A DNA stretch of 64,000 nucleotides, from assembly GCF_963576675.1 (NCBI RefSeq), contig NC_088916.1, positions 18,390,501 through 18,454,500 on the forward strand, read 5' to 3'. Made by a program: the position numbers and the translations under genes. Shown here one piece after another: positions 35,505-47,183 of this stretch. The notes under the pieces are model-generated. The model was given only the letters and a program-made list of their open reading frames with translations, had not been told where the DNA came from and ran no database searches. This DNA is from Euphorbia lathyris (taxonomy: Eukaryota; Streptophyta; Magnoliopsida; Malpighiales; Euphorbiaceae). Position 1 is the stretch's first letter, and every line of letters begins with the position of its first letter.

Positions 35505-37974
35505 ATGGATTTTGGGACACGAATTGCTACGGATTCCATTCTCAAAGAAATCAACAATGGCAGCAAAAATAATCCGGTATTATCTCCTTTATCTTTTCAT
35601 ATGGCTTTGAATATGTTGGCTTCCGGTTCAACCCGTCGGACTTTATATCAGTTGCTACACTTTCTTCAATCCGATTCTACTACTCATCTCCATGCTCTGT
35701 CTTCCTTTTTTATGGAATTTTCCACCGCCGGTACTCATCCTCTTCCGTCTCCTAATTGTTCCTTACATGAAAACCCTAGCACCCGCACTGGGGGATCTTC
35801 CCCGCCCTATCAAAATCCAAGTAGCTCCAGGGGACCTTTCAGCCCTTGGCTACATTTTCCATTACATCCCAACAGCCTCGGCGGACCTTCCATCCCCGGG
35901 GTACCTTTTCTGTCATATCCAAATCCAAACGTCCCCGGGGGACGTGTAATCGCTGCGGTACCTATTTCGTCATTTCCAAATCCAAGCAGCCGTGGGGAAT
36001 CTTCTTCTTCCTCTTACCAAAATCCAAGCAGTGGCTACGACGGACCGATCATTTCTTTGGTTAATGGCATTTGGGTGGGTCACAATTTCTCTATAAAGCA
36101 TCGTTTCGAACAGTTGGCTCAACATGTTTACAAAGCCAAAGCTGAATCTGTTGGTTCTCCCCAGGTATGTATAAACAATATTCAAATTCCATATGATATT
36201 AAGAAAATATATTATAAAGATCAAATTTAGCCCTAATGAAAAGTGCTTACATACTATGTTATATAAATGTCACATTGTAAAATTGAAGTAGTTTCAATTT
36301 GTTAATTTGTAACTATATAAGATAAGGTGCAAACATGCTCCTAAAATTTACGGCCGGGAACAATTTTACTCATAACTTTTAAAATGGTGCAATTTTATCA
36401 AAATTTCTTTTGACTGCCAACATTAGTGGTAAAATTGCACCATTTTAGATGTTAGGAATAAAATTGCTCCTGAATGTAAACGTTATGAGCCTTTTTACAC
36501 TTTATCCCTAACTATATTAATAATACAGTAATTAGACAGTTTTACAAAAAAAAAAAAATTTGTGATTACTTATATATGTCAACTTAGGCTTAGTTATTTT
36601 AAGAGGTTTTGTTGTAATTGTATCTGAAAGTGATTATTAAATAATAGTAAAACCTGGCTAGTTAATGAGTGTTGCACACTGTACACTCGCGATTGGGAGG
36701 TCAAAATTGTGCACATTCTCCGAGAAGGAAACCAAGGTGCGGATGGGATGGCAAACTACGCAGGACATCTGTCTTTGGGTATTCACGAGTGTGATACGCC
36801 TCCTGCAGGCATCCAAGAATTTCCGTTTTCAGATTTATGTGGAATAGGCCATCCTCGGATGATCCGTTCTTAGCTTTTCGTTTCTGTTTTTTGTTTCTGG
36901 CCTAATTCCCTCCATTCTACCAAAAAAAAAATAGTAAAACCAATGTTTTTAAATCAGCATTTGTATATTTCTATTATCATATTGATATTATCGCATGAAC
37001 TTATATATTTCACAATTAGGGTATTAAATTGGGTTTTTGTGCGTTATGTAATTAAAATATATTTTATGATATATAATAATGATAATAGTGTCGAACATGT
37101 CATGTTATACTGATGTTCCCCTAATTTGTTTAAATTTTCTTTTTCTTCTTACAATTCAGTAAGGTTGATAAAGGATTCACAAACTAAATATTGTTTTGGT
37201 TTCACAGAAGGAGAAAACAGGGATAAAATCAATTCTTGGGCACTAGAAGTATCGAAAGGACACATCGATGAACTTGTTCGGGAAGATTTACATGTAAGTG
37301 CACTCTACTTTAAAGGAACATGGCTTCAAAAGTTTAATCCCTCAGATACTAGAGAGGAAGATTTTCATCTCCTTAATGGACAAACTGTTAGAGTTCCGTT
37401 CATGGAGAGCTCGAATAGTTACCGCTTATATGGATCGTTTGACGGTTTTAAGCTACTCAAAATGCAATACAAAAATGACCAATTAGGTGGAAAAAACTAC
37501 GCCATGCATATGTTTTTTCCTGATAAGAATGATGGACTACGAGAACTGGTAGAGAAGTTCCACTCCGATCCAAGATTTTTACTGGAGAAACGCGAGCTTC
37601 GAGGAGTCAAACTTGATAAACTGCTGTTACCGAAATTGAAGTATGAATATGGATTGGATGCTTGTGCGAGCATGATGAAACTGGGATTGGATTTGCCTTT
37701 TGATAGTGAGAAAGCTGAGATTGATGAGATGGTTGAAAGTTTAGGAGTACTTTATGTGTCGAACGGATTTCAGAAATGTTCTATCCAAGTAAACAAGGAA
37801 GGCACAATTGCAACTGCTGTCAATGTATTTGAAATGAGTTATGGAATCACAGTGCCTTTTATGGAGCCGTCTCAACGAAGTTTTATAGCAAATCATCTGT
37901 TTTTGTTTATGATCAGAGAAGAGGCTTCCGGCACTGTTCTTTTTATTGGAGCTGTTCGCAATCCTCGTTTATAG
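35505..37974 (+). pseudogene. Serpin copy 2 with Pro/Ser/Gly-rich insert; exon 2 frameshift and 24-bp loss
   Basis: Exons 35505-36164 and 37208-37974. Exon 1 differs from copy 1 at only about two positions in 660 by eye and keeps the whole low-complexity insert. Exon 2 has the codon that is a stop in copy 1 as TAT, but carries two other defects. One base is missing near 37217 just after the acceptor (KEK then out of frame), and 24 bp (eight codons between VREDL and HVSALYF) are absent near 37289. The hinge reads VNKEGTIATAV. Most of exon 2 stays readable only in a frame opened upstream in the intron. A rescue by another acceptor was looked for and not found. Probably non-functional as an inhibitor. 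A polyadenylation-like AATAAA lies at about 38216. Confidence 0.87.
36655..36930 (+). mobile_element. 5'-truncated LINE 3' end in serpin 2 intron
   Basis: Same insertion as 17808-18065, slightly longer at its 5' end. Encodes DWEVKIVHILREGNQGADGM, then the stop and a poly-A run. The left target duplication AATAATAGTAAAACC is at 36640-36654; the right copy (to 36941) is shortened at its start. Confidence 0.85.
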
Positions 37975-39860
37975 AATCACTGCTCTCAATATAATAGAGG
38001 ATTTTTTTACTGTTGTTGAGATTGAATACAATTTTAAAGAGATTTCTCTCTATTTTATCATTATAATAAATTGGATTGTTCCGAGAGTATTTTTGAATTT
38101 ATCAATAGAGTTCTCGGAAATGTATTCTGAACCTCTCCAAGTATTATTTACTATTCCAAGGTTTAAACCTTAATGGCTGTGTCCCATGCTGAAATTTAAG
38201 CAACTGTATTTTGGGAATAAAGCATAGCCTTGATATTTTGTTGTTTTTACATATTGATTTTTATTTTGATAAATTAAGCTTTTTCACCATTTAAAATGTG
38301 TGAAACAAAAGAAAAAGAGTTTTCTTTCACCTTCTGGTGTTCTAAGGAACTCCATTTGCTTGTATCTGTGAGCTTACTGATGTCCCTTCAAGTAGACCTT
38401 GCAATTTCGTATTCCGGTTGTGTTCGTATCGTGTCATTTTTGGATTTGTGTTGAAAAGAGTAAATTAGTATGTTAACATTAACCATCAAAAAGTCCGCTA
38501 ATATCATAATAGACGGCCATGTATTGTGTTTATAATCTTTATAAATAAAGTGACATATAAAAACACAAGAGAATATAACAATAATTTTAGATATCCGTGT
38601 TATTTCGTGTCGTTTTTTGATTAGCATATCAACCCTAACCTAACCCAAAAATTTGCTTATCAGTTTCGTATCAACAAAAAATGACACATTACTAACTAAG
38701 CTAAAATCAAACACAATTGCTTGTCGATTTCGTGTCGCGTGTAATTTTGCCACCTCTACTTTCAAGGAATGATTGTACAAACAATTGTCAGACTAGACGA
38801 GACATGTCGAGAGTTAAAAAATGTGGCTTCTATTATGGTTTATTTATTCTGCATTCAACAACAAAATGGAAACCGCATCAAATGCAATAAAACGTGATAT
38901 CGTTTTTGCAGCTAGCTTGTAAATTATGGTAATATAGTGTTCAATGAGTCCATTCCTCAAGCAACATAGATAATCTCATGTCTAAGGGTTACAAGTTATT
39001 TTACGACATTTTGAAGGCCCGAGAAAGGTTCTTTACGCCTCCCTTCTTCTCTTCTATGAGAGTGAAATTACTTGAATTTGTATCCGTCTCAGGAATATTC
39101 ATGTAATTACTATTACTTAAATTTGTTGACCAATACTATTGTGGGAATTTGACTAAGGAATATATTATTCAATAAGAAGTCTTTTGGTAAGGAAAGAAAG
39201 ATGGAGGATCTAGTTAATTAAATAATTAAAATTAATTAATTAAATTAATTATTGAATTAAATAAAAAGTTTCTGAAAAAATATTTATGCCCAAACTAATT
39301 TGGGCCGGATAGATTGGTCGTGTGTGTGCATGTGGTGGCCAAAAGTCAAACAAACATCATATAGGTCCTTATGCTTCCACAAGAATGTATACCTCTTGGA
39401 GTACATTCTAATAGTATGAAATACCACCATTCCTTTAAGTGATAAAATTCATATGTGAGATTACTTTTACATATTTAACATATTTACTCAACCTAGTACA
39501 TATCTAGACTGATTTTGTGTGACTTTCCCAAAATACCTTTAATATATATAACACTTATAAATTTTTTAGGCTTTCATCTTTCTCCCTCCCGTCCGACTTC
39601 GCAGATTTCGCAATATGCGATGTCTACGAAGATAATGTTTGATTTACTAGATGATTTTAATTCGCAGATTTCGTAATATGCCACAATAAACTCCTAACAA
39701 ATCATTTCAAAGTAAATGTGACGAATTTTGATGGGAATTTCTCCCTGTATCAGAAGGAAAGTTAGCTCATCTACATCTTAGTACACCGTCTTCCTGAAAG
39801 GGATGTTATGTATTCAACCACCTTAAGAAAAATTTAATCGTGTTAGGAAAATAAAAGATG
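37975..39860. other. Non-coding interval after serpin 2
   Basis: The first 915 bp match unit 1. Bases 38890-39859 are the stretch lost from unit 1 and hold no evident gene. Bases near 38905-39390 are related to 54506-54860 in unit 3. Confidence 0.5.
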
Positions 39861-40023
39861 TTTTGGCTTCGCGAAAAGATGATTTCGCGAAGTCTGCGAA
39901 TAGAAATGTGCAAGGAAGATGATGATTTTGCTTCGCGAAAAGAGGATTTCGCGAAGTCTGCAAGGAGTAATGTGACGATTTTACTTCGCAAAAACGGATT
40001 ACACGAAGTCTGCGAAGGGAAAA
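39861..40023. repeat. Three tandem TTCGCGAA units, second copy
   Basis: As at 25146-25310; here the first two units have both TTCGCGAA boxes intact. Confidence 0.75.
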
Positions 40024-40026
40024 ATC

Positions 40027-40301
40027 ATGGAGTATCTGTTGAACCTAGGAAGACGAGTACCTTATTCCTTCAAGATTGGAGCATTGAACTTCTTATTGAT
40101 GGAAGGTGACTTGTACCGCAAAAATGTAGATGGAATTTTGCTGAAATGCTTAGGATTTCCAGACAACATGGAAGTTATGAAACAAGTCCATGAAGGAGTA
40201 TATAGAGCTCATCAGGCAGGCATCAAGATGAAGTGGCTCATAAGGAGACATGGATACTTCTGGCCATCTATGTTGAAGGATTGTATGTCTTATGCAAAAG
40301 G
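40027..40301 (+). pseudogene. Ty3/Gypsy integrase fragment, left part, split by element B
   Basis: Zinc-binding region (VHEGVYRAHQAGIKMKW, RHGYFWPSM) up to SYAKG, where Copia B is inserted. The rest resumes at 48882. Confidence 0.85.
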
Positions 40302-42000
40302 TGTTGGTGTGCCCTAGTTCTTAGGCATTGGTTCATGAATATTGTATTATGCTTTTTGATTATTCTTGCATAGATACACTATTTGTGTTATATTAATAAA
40401 GGCATTAATCTAGTTCATTTATATCTTGTGCTATAATATGAATAGATAATCCATTGATTGATAATCGTAAAACTATATCCCAAGTCTATTCTATCATGGG
40501 AATGATTAGGACCACAGACTTGTATATTCGACGACTGTATGGTAGTAATTGATACTAGCCATAGCACTTGATAAGTCAGTTGTGAATATGGGTACATGTT
40601 GTATACATGTGACTGGATCGATCCGCCTGAGAAAACTACATGGTGGTTGTGTCATTAGTTTTCTTAAGTAGGTCTCTAACTATCTTCAGACCAGATTTCA
40701 TTATAATATCAATATGGGATCCGGTTCACTTTGACATACGCCTAACAGGTCTGTAACAGGATGCCAAATACGGGTATGATTGGGTGAACAGGTGAACACA
40801 TTAGTATTGATAGTGAAGTGATGGAATTACCACTCACATAACAGTGAGATGATATCACAGGCCACTTGATAAGTGAGATTGATAAGTGTGTGGCCACACC
40901 CTGATAAGTAGTTTACTTATCTGATTCATTAATCTACTTAAGATCAAGAAATATCATAAACAACAGAGAGGATGACAGCCGCCATGCCTCTAGTTTATAA
41001 TATCGATATCAAATGGTAAAAGAAGTTAAGAGATAACTACAAGGTCTCTGCATCTTTAGACTGCTGAAATAGCTGTATTGGTTAGGGGCAGTAATGGTTT
41101 GCTAGAATCCACTTACTGTCTGTGGGCCGTGAGCCCACTGCTAGCTAAGGACAGTCCCATAGGATCGTGCACATTGAACATCTGAGTTAGAACTTATAGA
41201 ACAGTACACTGGAGGGATGAGACTAATTAATTGGTTGACAGTAAAAAGTCAAGGTAATTAATTGGTGGTTAATTAATTGATTAATTGATACTTTGTATCA
41301 ATGTGATTGATTAATAAATTTAGGCGTTGAGTATTTAATTGGTTAATTAGTTTACGAGATGTAATTAATTAATTTGTAAATTAATGAAATTGCATTCGTG
41401 AATAATTAATCAAAATGATACGTCAATTTATTAATTAGTGTTGTTTATTTAGTTGGGGTAATTAAATTTAATCTAATTATAACTAATTGCATAGAATAAA
41501 TACTATTGGTATTTATTTAAGTGATTATGTTAGAATTAGATTAGTTTTGTAATTAACCAATTAACCCTAAACTAATTAGGTTTAGGAATAACTACACTAT
41601 ATATAATAAAAGCCTAAAACCTAATTAACTTAACTCATAGATAATATTCGGCCACCACAAATACAATACAGAGATATTGTATTCGGCCACCATATTCAAG
41701 ATAGTGGAATAGTTTTTGGCATAATTTCATTATCTCTCCAATTCTTCTTCGTTCTTCGGCTAGCACCGGTTCTGACTCAATAGCTGTTCGTGCACCTGAC
41801 AACGGAGATCTTACTAGCTTGTGGATTCTTCAGCCGTCTCTAGAAGAGACAATCCGGGTATGTTTATATCCCTAAACGGATCAAAAGGTTTTATTCAATC
41901 AATGGTTAACGGACAAAGATCAAATTAGAGGGATTAGAAATAAATTTTAAACCGCAATTCCGCTGCGCTACAGTTGATTAACTGGCAATAATCCCTAACA
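40302..42000 (+). repeat. Left LTR of element B
   Basis: 1699 bp, TGTTGGTGTGCC...CCCTAACA. TATA-like CACTATATATAATA near 41595. Rich in TTAATTAAT runs around 41225-41480. Confidence 0.95.
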
Positions 42001-43713
42001 GTGGTATCAGAGCCATGGTTTAGTCTGTTTTGATTGATTGAAAATTAATAAGATTTGGTTTTTATTATTTTTCCAAATCAGTTTTGAGAATTCCTATTAA
42101 TTCCTCGCGTAGAAATTGTTCTAGGAAGTTTTCGATTTATTATTTCTGTCTGTATTTTGTATTATTTGGTTCTGAAATTAATTTTGAAATAATTGAAAAA
42201 TAAATAAATAAATAAATAAATAAAAATACAGCAGCAATTTTTAAACAATAAAAGAAAAAAAATAGTTTCGGACACGGAACAGCAGTCACGGGACTGCTGT
42301 CCGCGAACAGCAGCCCCACGGCTGCTGTTGGGCGGACAGCAGCACTACTGCTGTCCACGGACAGCAGTCCCGTCGCTGTTCCGGGTCCGTTAAAAATTCA
42401 TAATTTGTTTAATTTTGGATTTGACGGGACTGATTTTAATCTTTAAATTTTTCTCGGGTAATTTTAATAAAATCAGGGCCCTAATATCGTTTAATTTATT
42501 AAACACGTTTTGAATAAAAATTAATTGGTATTAAAACGTTTTTGATTGGCATGCATATTTAATTTTAATCGAATTGATAATTTGTATAAAATTGAATATG
42601 GTTAATTTGTGAAATTGACCCAATAGACCGTGACACCGGTTTAAATTGGGAGGGCTAAATTTTAGATATGTGACGACCCTAAAAATTTAGTGGGAGCGAA
42701 ATTGTAATTTTGTATTTAAATGGATGTTAACCGTTTGGGCCTTTATGGGCCTTAGTCACATATGGTAAAATTGGCGATTTCACCCTAAGTAACTCGGCTT
42801 AACTTTATTAGATGTTCTGGAATGCCATGATCATGCATTATATTTGTATGTCTTACCGTGCAGCAACGTGTTATAGAGTTCTATGGGTCCTAAATTAAAG
42901 TCGGTTTGTAATTTAATTTATTTTGGGAAATATGGCCTGCGTGCCATTCTTTCATTAATGTAATTTTAGAATAGGTTCTATTCATAATTGTAATTGGTCG
43001 TGAAGAAGCCCAGATGGTCCAAGCCCATGGTGGGAGCCCAAGGAGACTTGAAGCAAGCCCGTGAAGATTAGATAGTTTATCTAGTTTCACTAGGATGTAT
43101 TGTAAGGCCCATAGAGTCTCTATGTTTATTTTGATTATACAATTGCTTAGTATAACATGAAATATAAGTAGCAACGATCACCAGATCATCACCCGCGATA
43201 ATTATATGTTAAAGCCGTATCACTTAATTAATCCGGATAATGAAATATTGAGTCGCTTAAAAGTACTTTCCAGATTCACACCTCTTCCTCCCAGGTAGTG
43301 CTACAGTGTATGACGTGCCCTAGCAGGTATGCTGTAGTAATTAGTGGGCCATCGAGGGTTAGGATACTTCGGTATGGCTAACACATGTATGGTGGTTGGA
43401 CTCAACGTGGGTAGCATTAGCTCAGAGCGGGCCCTAAGCACAGATGGGCTAAGTGTCACAAAGCCCATCGAACCAAGAGTCCTCGTGGAGGATTGGATAG
43501 TTTATCCTACCAAATCGTCAATGGTCGGTGGCGGAGCCCTAGCTCGGTCGATTGTTGATGGATTGTGGATCTTGGTCAAGATAGCCAAATAAATATCACC
43601 AATAACGAATTAAAATGGATTATTAATTTGATCTTTGGCTTAAGCCCTTTATTCTAACTCTAATGTAATTTTTCCACGTAGATAAAAATCACCAAGTTAC
43701 ATAAAAAGAAATA
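42001..43713 (+). other. Element B leader with primer site, branched hairpins and a conserved small ORF
   Basis: Primer-binding site at 42002-42013 (complement of plant initiator tRNA-Met 3' end). At 42286-42382 an outer stem GGAACAGC/GCTGTTCC encloses three hairpins: a weak one near 42291-42298, AACAGCAGCC/GGCTGCTGTT (42306-42329) and GGACAGCAG/CTGCTGTCC (42334-42356). An 82-codon ORF at 43344-43592 (MGHRGLGYFGMANTCMVVG) is also in B'. No gag core here. Confidence 0.75.
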
Positions 43714-46700
43714 ATGACTGTAACAAGCAACAACTCACTCAGACCACTCCTGGAAAAGGAAAAACTTTCAGGGACTGATTTCCTTGACTGTCCTATAAAC
43801 TCACAAAAGGTTTATAGACACGAGTGGGAGGAATCTGTACTGACTGCTACCTTACCAGCCAATAAAGGGAACACACCTAAGGGAAAGGCCAAGTCCAAGT
43901 CCAAGGCGAACGCCCAAAAGGCCAAGTCAAAGACAAGGAAGGTGGCATCTCCTAAAGGTAGGTTGGCCTCGATAGATGATATCTGTCACGAGTGTAATGA
44001 GAAGGGACACTGGAAGAACGTGTGTCCAAAGCTAAGGGAGAAACAGAAGGCTAAAGCTTCTGGTTCTAGCGTTTATGTTGTTGAGGTAAATCTGGCTATT
44101 TCTACATCTTGGGTTTTAGACACTGGATGTGGTACTCACATTTGTTCAAATGTGCAGGGACTGGGAAATAGGAGGTTGTTAGGATCTGGTGAAGTGGATC
44201 TTCGAGTCGGCAATGGTGCTCGTGTAGAGGCCTTGGAGATCGGAGATTACACTTTAGAGATGCCTACTGGTTTAGTTTTAGAACTCAGAGATTGTTGTTT
44301 TGTACCTGCAATGCGCAGGAACATTATCTTAGTTTCTATGTTGGATGTTTCCGGTTTTAATTTTAATATTGGACGTGGTAGGATTTCTATACATCGTGGC
44401 AATATTGTTTATGGAACCGCATTTCTAGAAAATGGTTTGTATATCCTTGATCTAAAACGTAGTGAATCAATCTATAACATAAATGCTAAAAGGATTAAGA
44501 CTAATGAACTGAATCCTACATATATCTGGCACTGTCGTCTTGGCCACATAAATGAGAAACGCATAACTAGGTTTCACTCTAGTGGAGTGCTAGGGTCATT
44601 TGACATGCAGTCTTATGACACGTGTGAATCTTGTTTAAGAGGGAAGATGACAAAGGCGCCTTTCACCAAAACTGGTGTAAGGGCCACAGAGCTATTGGAG
44701 CTGATACACTCAGATGTATGCGGTCCAATGAGCACCAGTGCTAGATCTAGTTTTCTGTACTTTGTTACCTTCACAGATGACTATAGCCGATACGGGTATG
44801 TGTATCTGATGAAACATAAATCTGAAACTCTGTTGAGATTCAAAGATTTTAAAAATGAAGTAGAAAATCAACTTGGCAAGAAAGTAAAAGTGCTCCGGTC
44901 TGATAGAGGGGGCGAATACTTGAGCCAAGAGTTTGTCTCATTCTTGAGAGAGTGTGGGATTGTTTCCCAACTCACTCCTCCTGGTACACCCCAATGGAAT
45001 GGAGTGTCAAAAAGGAGGAATAGGACCCTGCTCGACATGGTCCGCTCAATGATGAGTCAAGCTTCTCTCCCTATCTCCTTTTGGGGATTTGCTTTGGAAA
45101 CTGCTGCTCATATAATTAACAATACACCGAGCAAGGCAGTTGAAGGAACACCATATGAATTATGGACGGGCCGAAAGCCCAACGTTTCCTTCATGAAGAT
45201 TTGGGGCTGTGATGCACATGTTAAGAAATTGATATGTGGCAAACTAGAGTCTAGATCTGTTAAATGCCAGTTCGTGGGTTACCCTAAGGAAACTAAGGGT
45301 TATTACTTCTACAACCCAGCCGAGAATAAAACATTCGTGGCTAGGTTTGCAGTCTTTTTGGAAAAGGAATTCCTTTCCAAAGTAGACAGTGGGAGCAATA
45401 TTGATCTCGCTGAGATTCAAGACTCACTAATTCCTGCAGTAGATGCTGAGGATGCTCAGGTAACTGATTTAGGTCCTCAAGAAATTGAAGAGGCTGAACC
45501 AGTTACACAGGAACCTAGAAGGTCTGATAGGACACGTCATCAGCCCGAGAGGTACGGCTTTGTCGTGACTGATGATGGGGACATAATGGTCGATGACCAG
45601 GATGAGCCCAAGACTTATCAAGAGGCTATTGAAAGCCCACAATCAGATCAATGGCGTAAAGCCATGGAGGCTGAAATGCAGTCTATGCGTGATAACCAAG
45701 TGTGGAACTTGGTGGATCCACCTCCGGGTGTTAAAACGATTGGCTGCAAGTGGTGTTTCAAATTAAAAGCTGATAACACCTTCAAGGGGCGACTGGTGGC
45801 AAAAGGTTATAGACAAATCCAAGGAATTGACTATGATGAAACTTTTTCACCAGTTGCTATGTTCAAATCCATTAGGATAGTACTGGCCATAGCTGCATGG
45901 TATAACTATGAGATATGGCAGATGGATGTTAAAACCGCTTTCCTGAACGGGAAGTTACTGGAGGATGTCTATATGACACAACCAGAGGGTTTTATCGATC
46001 CGAAGTATCCTAACCGAGTATGTAAGCTTCAAAGATCCATTTATGGATTGAAGCAAGCATCTAGGTCATGGAATCAAAGATTCAATGAAGCCATAACTGA
46101 ATATGGTTTCGTGCAGAATCCTGATGAACCCTGTGTGTATATGAAATTTAGTGGGAGCATATCCACTTTCCTGATATTGTATGTCGATGACATACTGCTC
46201 ATTGGAGGCGATATACCAACACTGAAAGGCGTGAAGCAGTGGTTGAGTAAATGCTTCGCAATGAAAGACTTAGGAGAAGCCGAAACGATCTTAGGGATCA
46301 AGATCTACAGAGATAGATCCAACAGACTTCTAGGCTTGAGTCAGGCAACGTACATAGACAAAGTTCTTAGAAGATTCAGCATGGACCAGGCTAAGAAAGG
46401 ATTCATGCCTATGCGCCATGGGTTGAAACTTGGTAAGAAAGATTGTCCTCAGACAAAGCAGGACAGAGAGAACATGGAAAAGATCCCATATGCGTCAGCT
46501 ATAGGATCTATCATGTATTCTATGTTATGTACAAGGCCAGATGTTGCATTTGCACTTAGCATGACTAGCCGGTACCAGTCAGACCCCGGCGAGGAGCACT
46601 GGAAGGCAGTTAAGGCTATCCTAAAGTACCTTAAGCGTACCAAGGATCTCTTTTTAGTTTTTGGTGGGCAAGAGGAGCTGGCAGTATCATGTTACACTGA

Positions 46701-47169
46701 CGCGAGTTTCGAGACTGATGAGGACCAGAAACAATCACAATCTGGTTATGTTTTTCTCCTGAATGGCGGTGCCATTAGTTGGAGATCCTCAAAGCAGCCT
46801 ACCATTGCCGATTCTACAACGGAAGCTGAGTACATAGCTGCATGTGATGCTGCAAAGGAAGCAGTTTGGATCAAGAAGTTCATAACTGACTTAGGTGTAG
46901 TTCCCACTATCCTAGGTGTAGTTGATGTTTTCTGTGATAACAACGGTGCCATAGCACAAGCACTGGAGCCCCGATCACACAAGAGATCCAAACATGTACT
47001 TAGAAAGTTTCACCTCATCCGGAAGATCCAGGCGAGAGGTGACATTACATTACAGAGAGTTGACACCGAGAACAATGTCGCAGATCCGTTTACTAAGGCA
47101 CTTGCACAGCGCCTACATGATGGTCATACTAGATCTATAGGGATTAGGGCAATGCCTGCTTGGAACTAG
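43714..47169 (+). CDS. Copia Pol polyprotein of element B, gag core deleted
   Basis: 1151 codons without a stop. A gag start remnant (SNNSLRPLLEKEKLSGTDF) is followed within about 30 residues by the basic linker, so the usual gag (UBN2-type) domain is gone. Then come the zinc knuckle CHECNEKGHWKNVC (91-104), protease DTG at 136-138, integrase HHCC from about 272, and catalytic Asp 334 and Asp 397. Position 433 should be the catalytic Glu (35 residues after Asp 397) and is Lys (AAA at 45010-45012). RT has YVDD near 823 and RNase H spans about 985-1110. In Copia elements protease, integrase, RT and RNase H are cut from one precursor. Without gag and with K433 this copy should not transpose alone. 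Confidence 0.93.
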   Translation: MTVTSNNSLRPLLEKEKLSGTDFLDCPINSQKVYRHEWEESVLTATLPANKGNTPKGKAKSKSKANAQKAKSKTRKVASPKGRLASIDDICHECNEKGHWKNVCPKLREKQKAKASGSSVYVVEVNLAISTSWVLDTGCGTHICSNVQGLGNRRLLGSGEVDLRVGNGARVEALEIGDYTLEMPTGLVLELRDCCFVPAMRRNIILVSMLDVSGFNFNIGRGRISIHRGNIVYGTAFLENGLYILDLKRSESIYNINAKRIKTNELNPTYIWHCRLGHINEKRITRFHSSGVLGSFDMQSYDTCESCLRGKMTKAPFTKTGVRATELLELIHSDVCGPMSTSARSSFLYFVTFTDDYSRYGYVYLMKHKSETLLRFKDFKNEVENQLGKKVKVLRSDRGGEYLSQEFVSFLRECGIVSQLTPPGTPQWNGVSKRRNRTLLDMVRSMMSQASLPISFWGFALETAAHIINNTPSKAVEGTPYELWTGRKPNVSFMKIWGCDAHVKKLICGKLESRSVKCQFVGYPKETKGYYFYNPAENKTFVARFAVFLEKEFLSKVDSGSNIDLAEIQDSLIPAVDAEDAQVTDLGPQEIEEAEPVTQEPRRSDRTRHQPERYGFVVTDDGDIMVDDQDEPKTYQEAIESPQSDQWRKAMEAEMQSMRDNQVWNLVDPPPGVKTIGCKWCFKLKADNTFKGRLVAKGYRQIQGIDYDETFSPVAMFKSIRIVLAIAAWYNYEIWQMDVKTAFLNGKLLEDVYMTQPEGFIDPKYPNRVCKLQRSIYGLKQASRSWNQRFNEAITEYGFVQNPDEPCVYMKFSGSISTFLILYVDDILLIGGDIPTLKGVKQWLSKCFAMKDLGEAETILGIKIYRDRSNRLLGLSQATYIDKVLRRFSMDQAKKGFMPMRHGLKLGKKDCPQTKQDRENMEKIPYASAIGSIMYSMLCTRPDVAFALSMTSRYQSDPGEEHWKAVKAILKYLKRTKDLFLVFGGQEELAVSCYTDASFETDEDQKQSQSGYVFLLNGGAISWRSSKQPTIADSTTEAEYIAACDAAKEAVWIKKFITDLGVVPTILGVVDVFCDNNGAIAQALEPRSHKRSKHVLRKFHLIRKIQARGDITLQRVDTENNVADPFTKALAQRLHDGHTRSIGIRAMPAWN

Positions 47170-47183
47170 TCCAAGTGGGAGAC

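Noticed and set aside
35505..37974. Serpin copy 2 as a functional gene
   Set aside because: Missing base after the acceptor shifts the frame and no alternative acceptor restores it; eight conserved-region codons are also gone.
40415..40597. 60-codon ORF in the B LTR, also at 47297 and 24851
   Set aside because: LTR homology alone explains its presence in three places.
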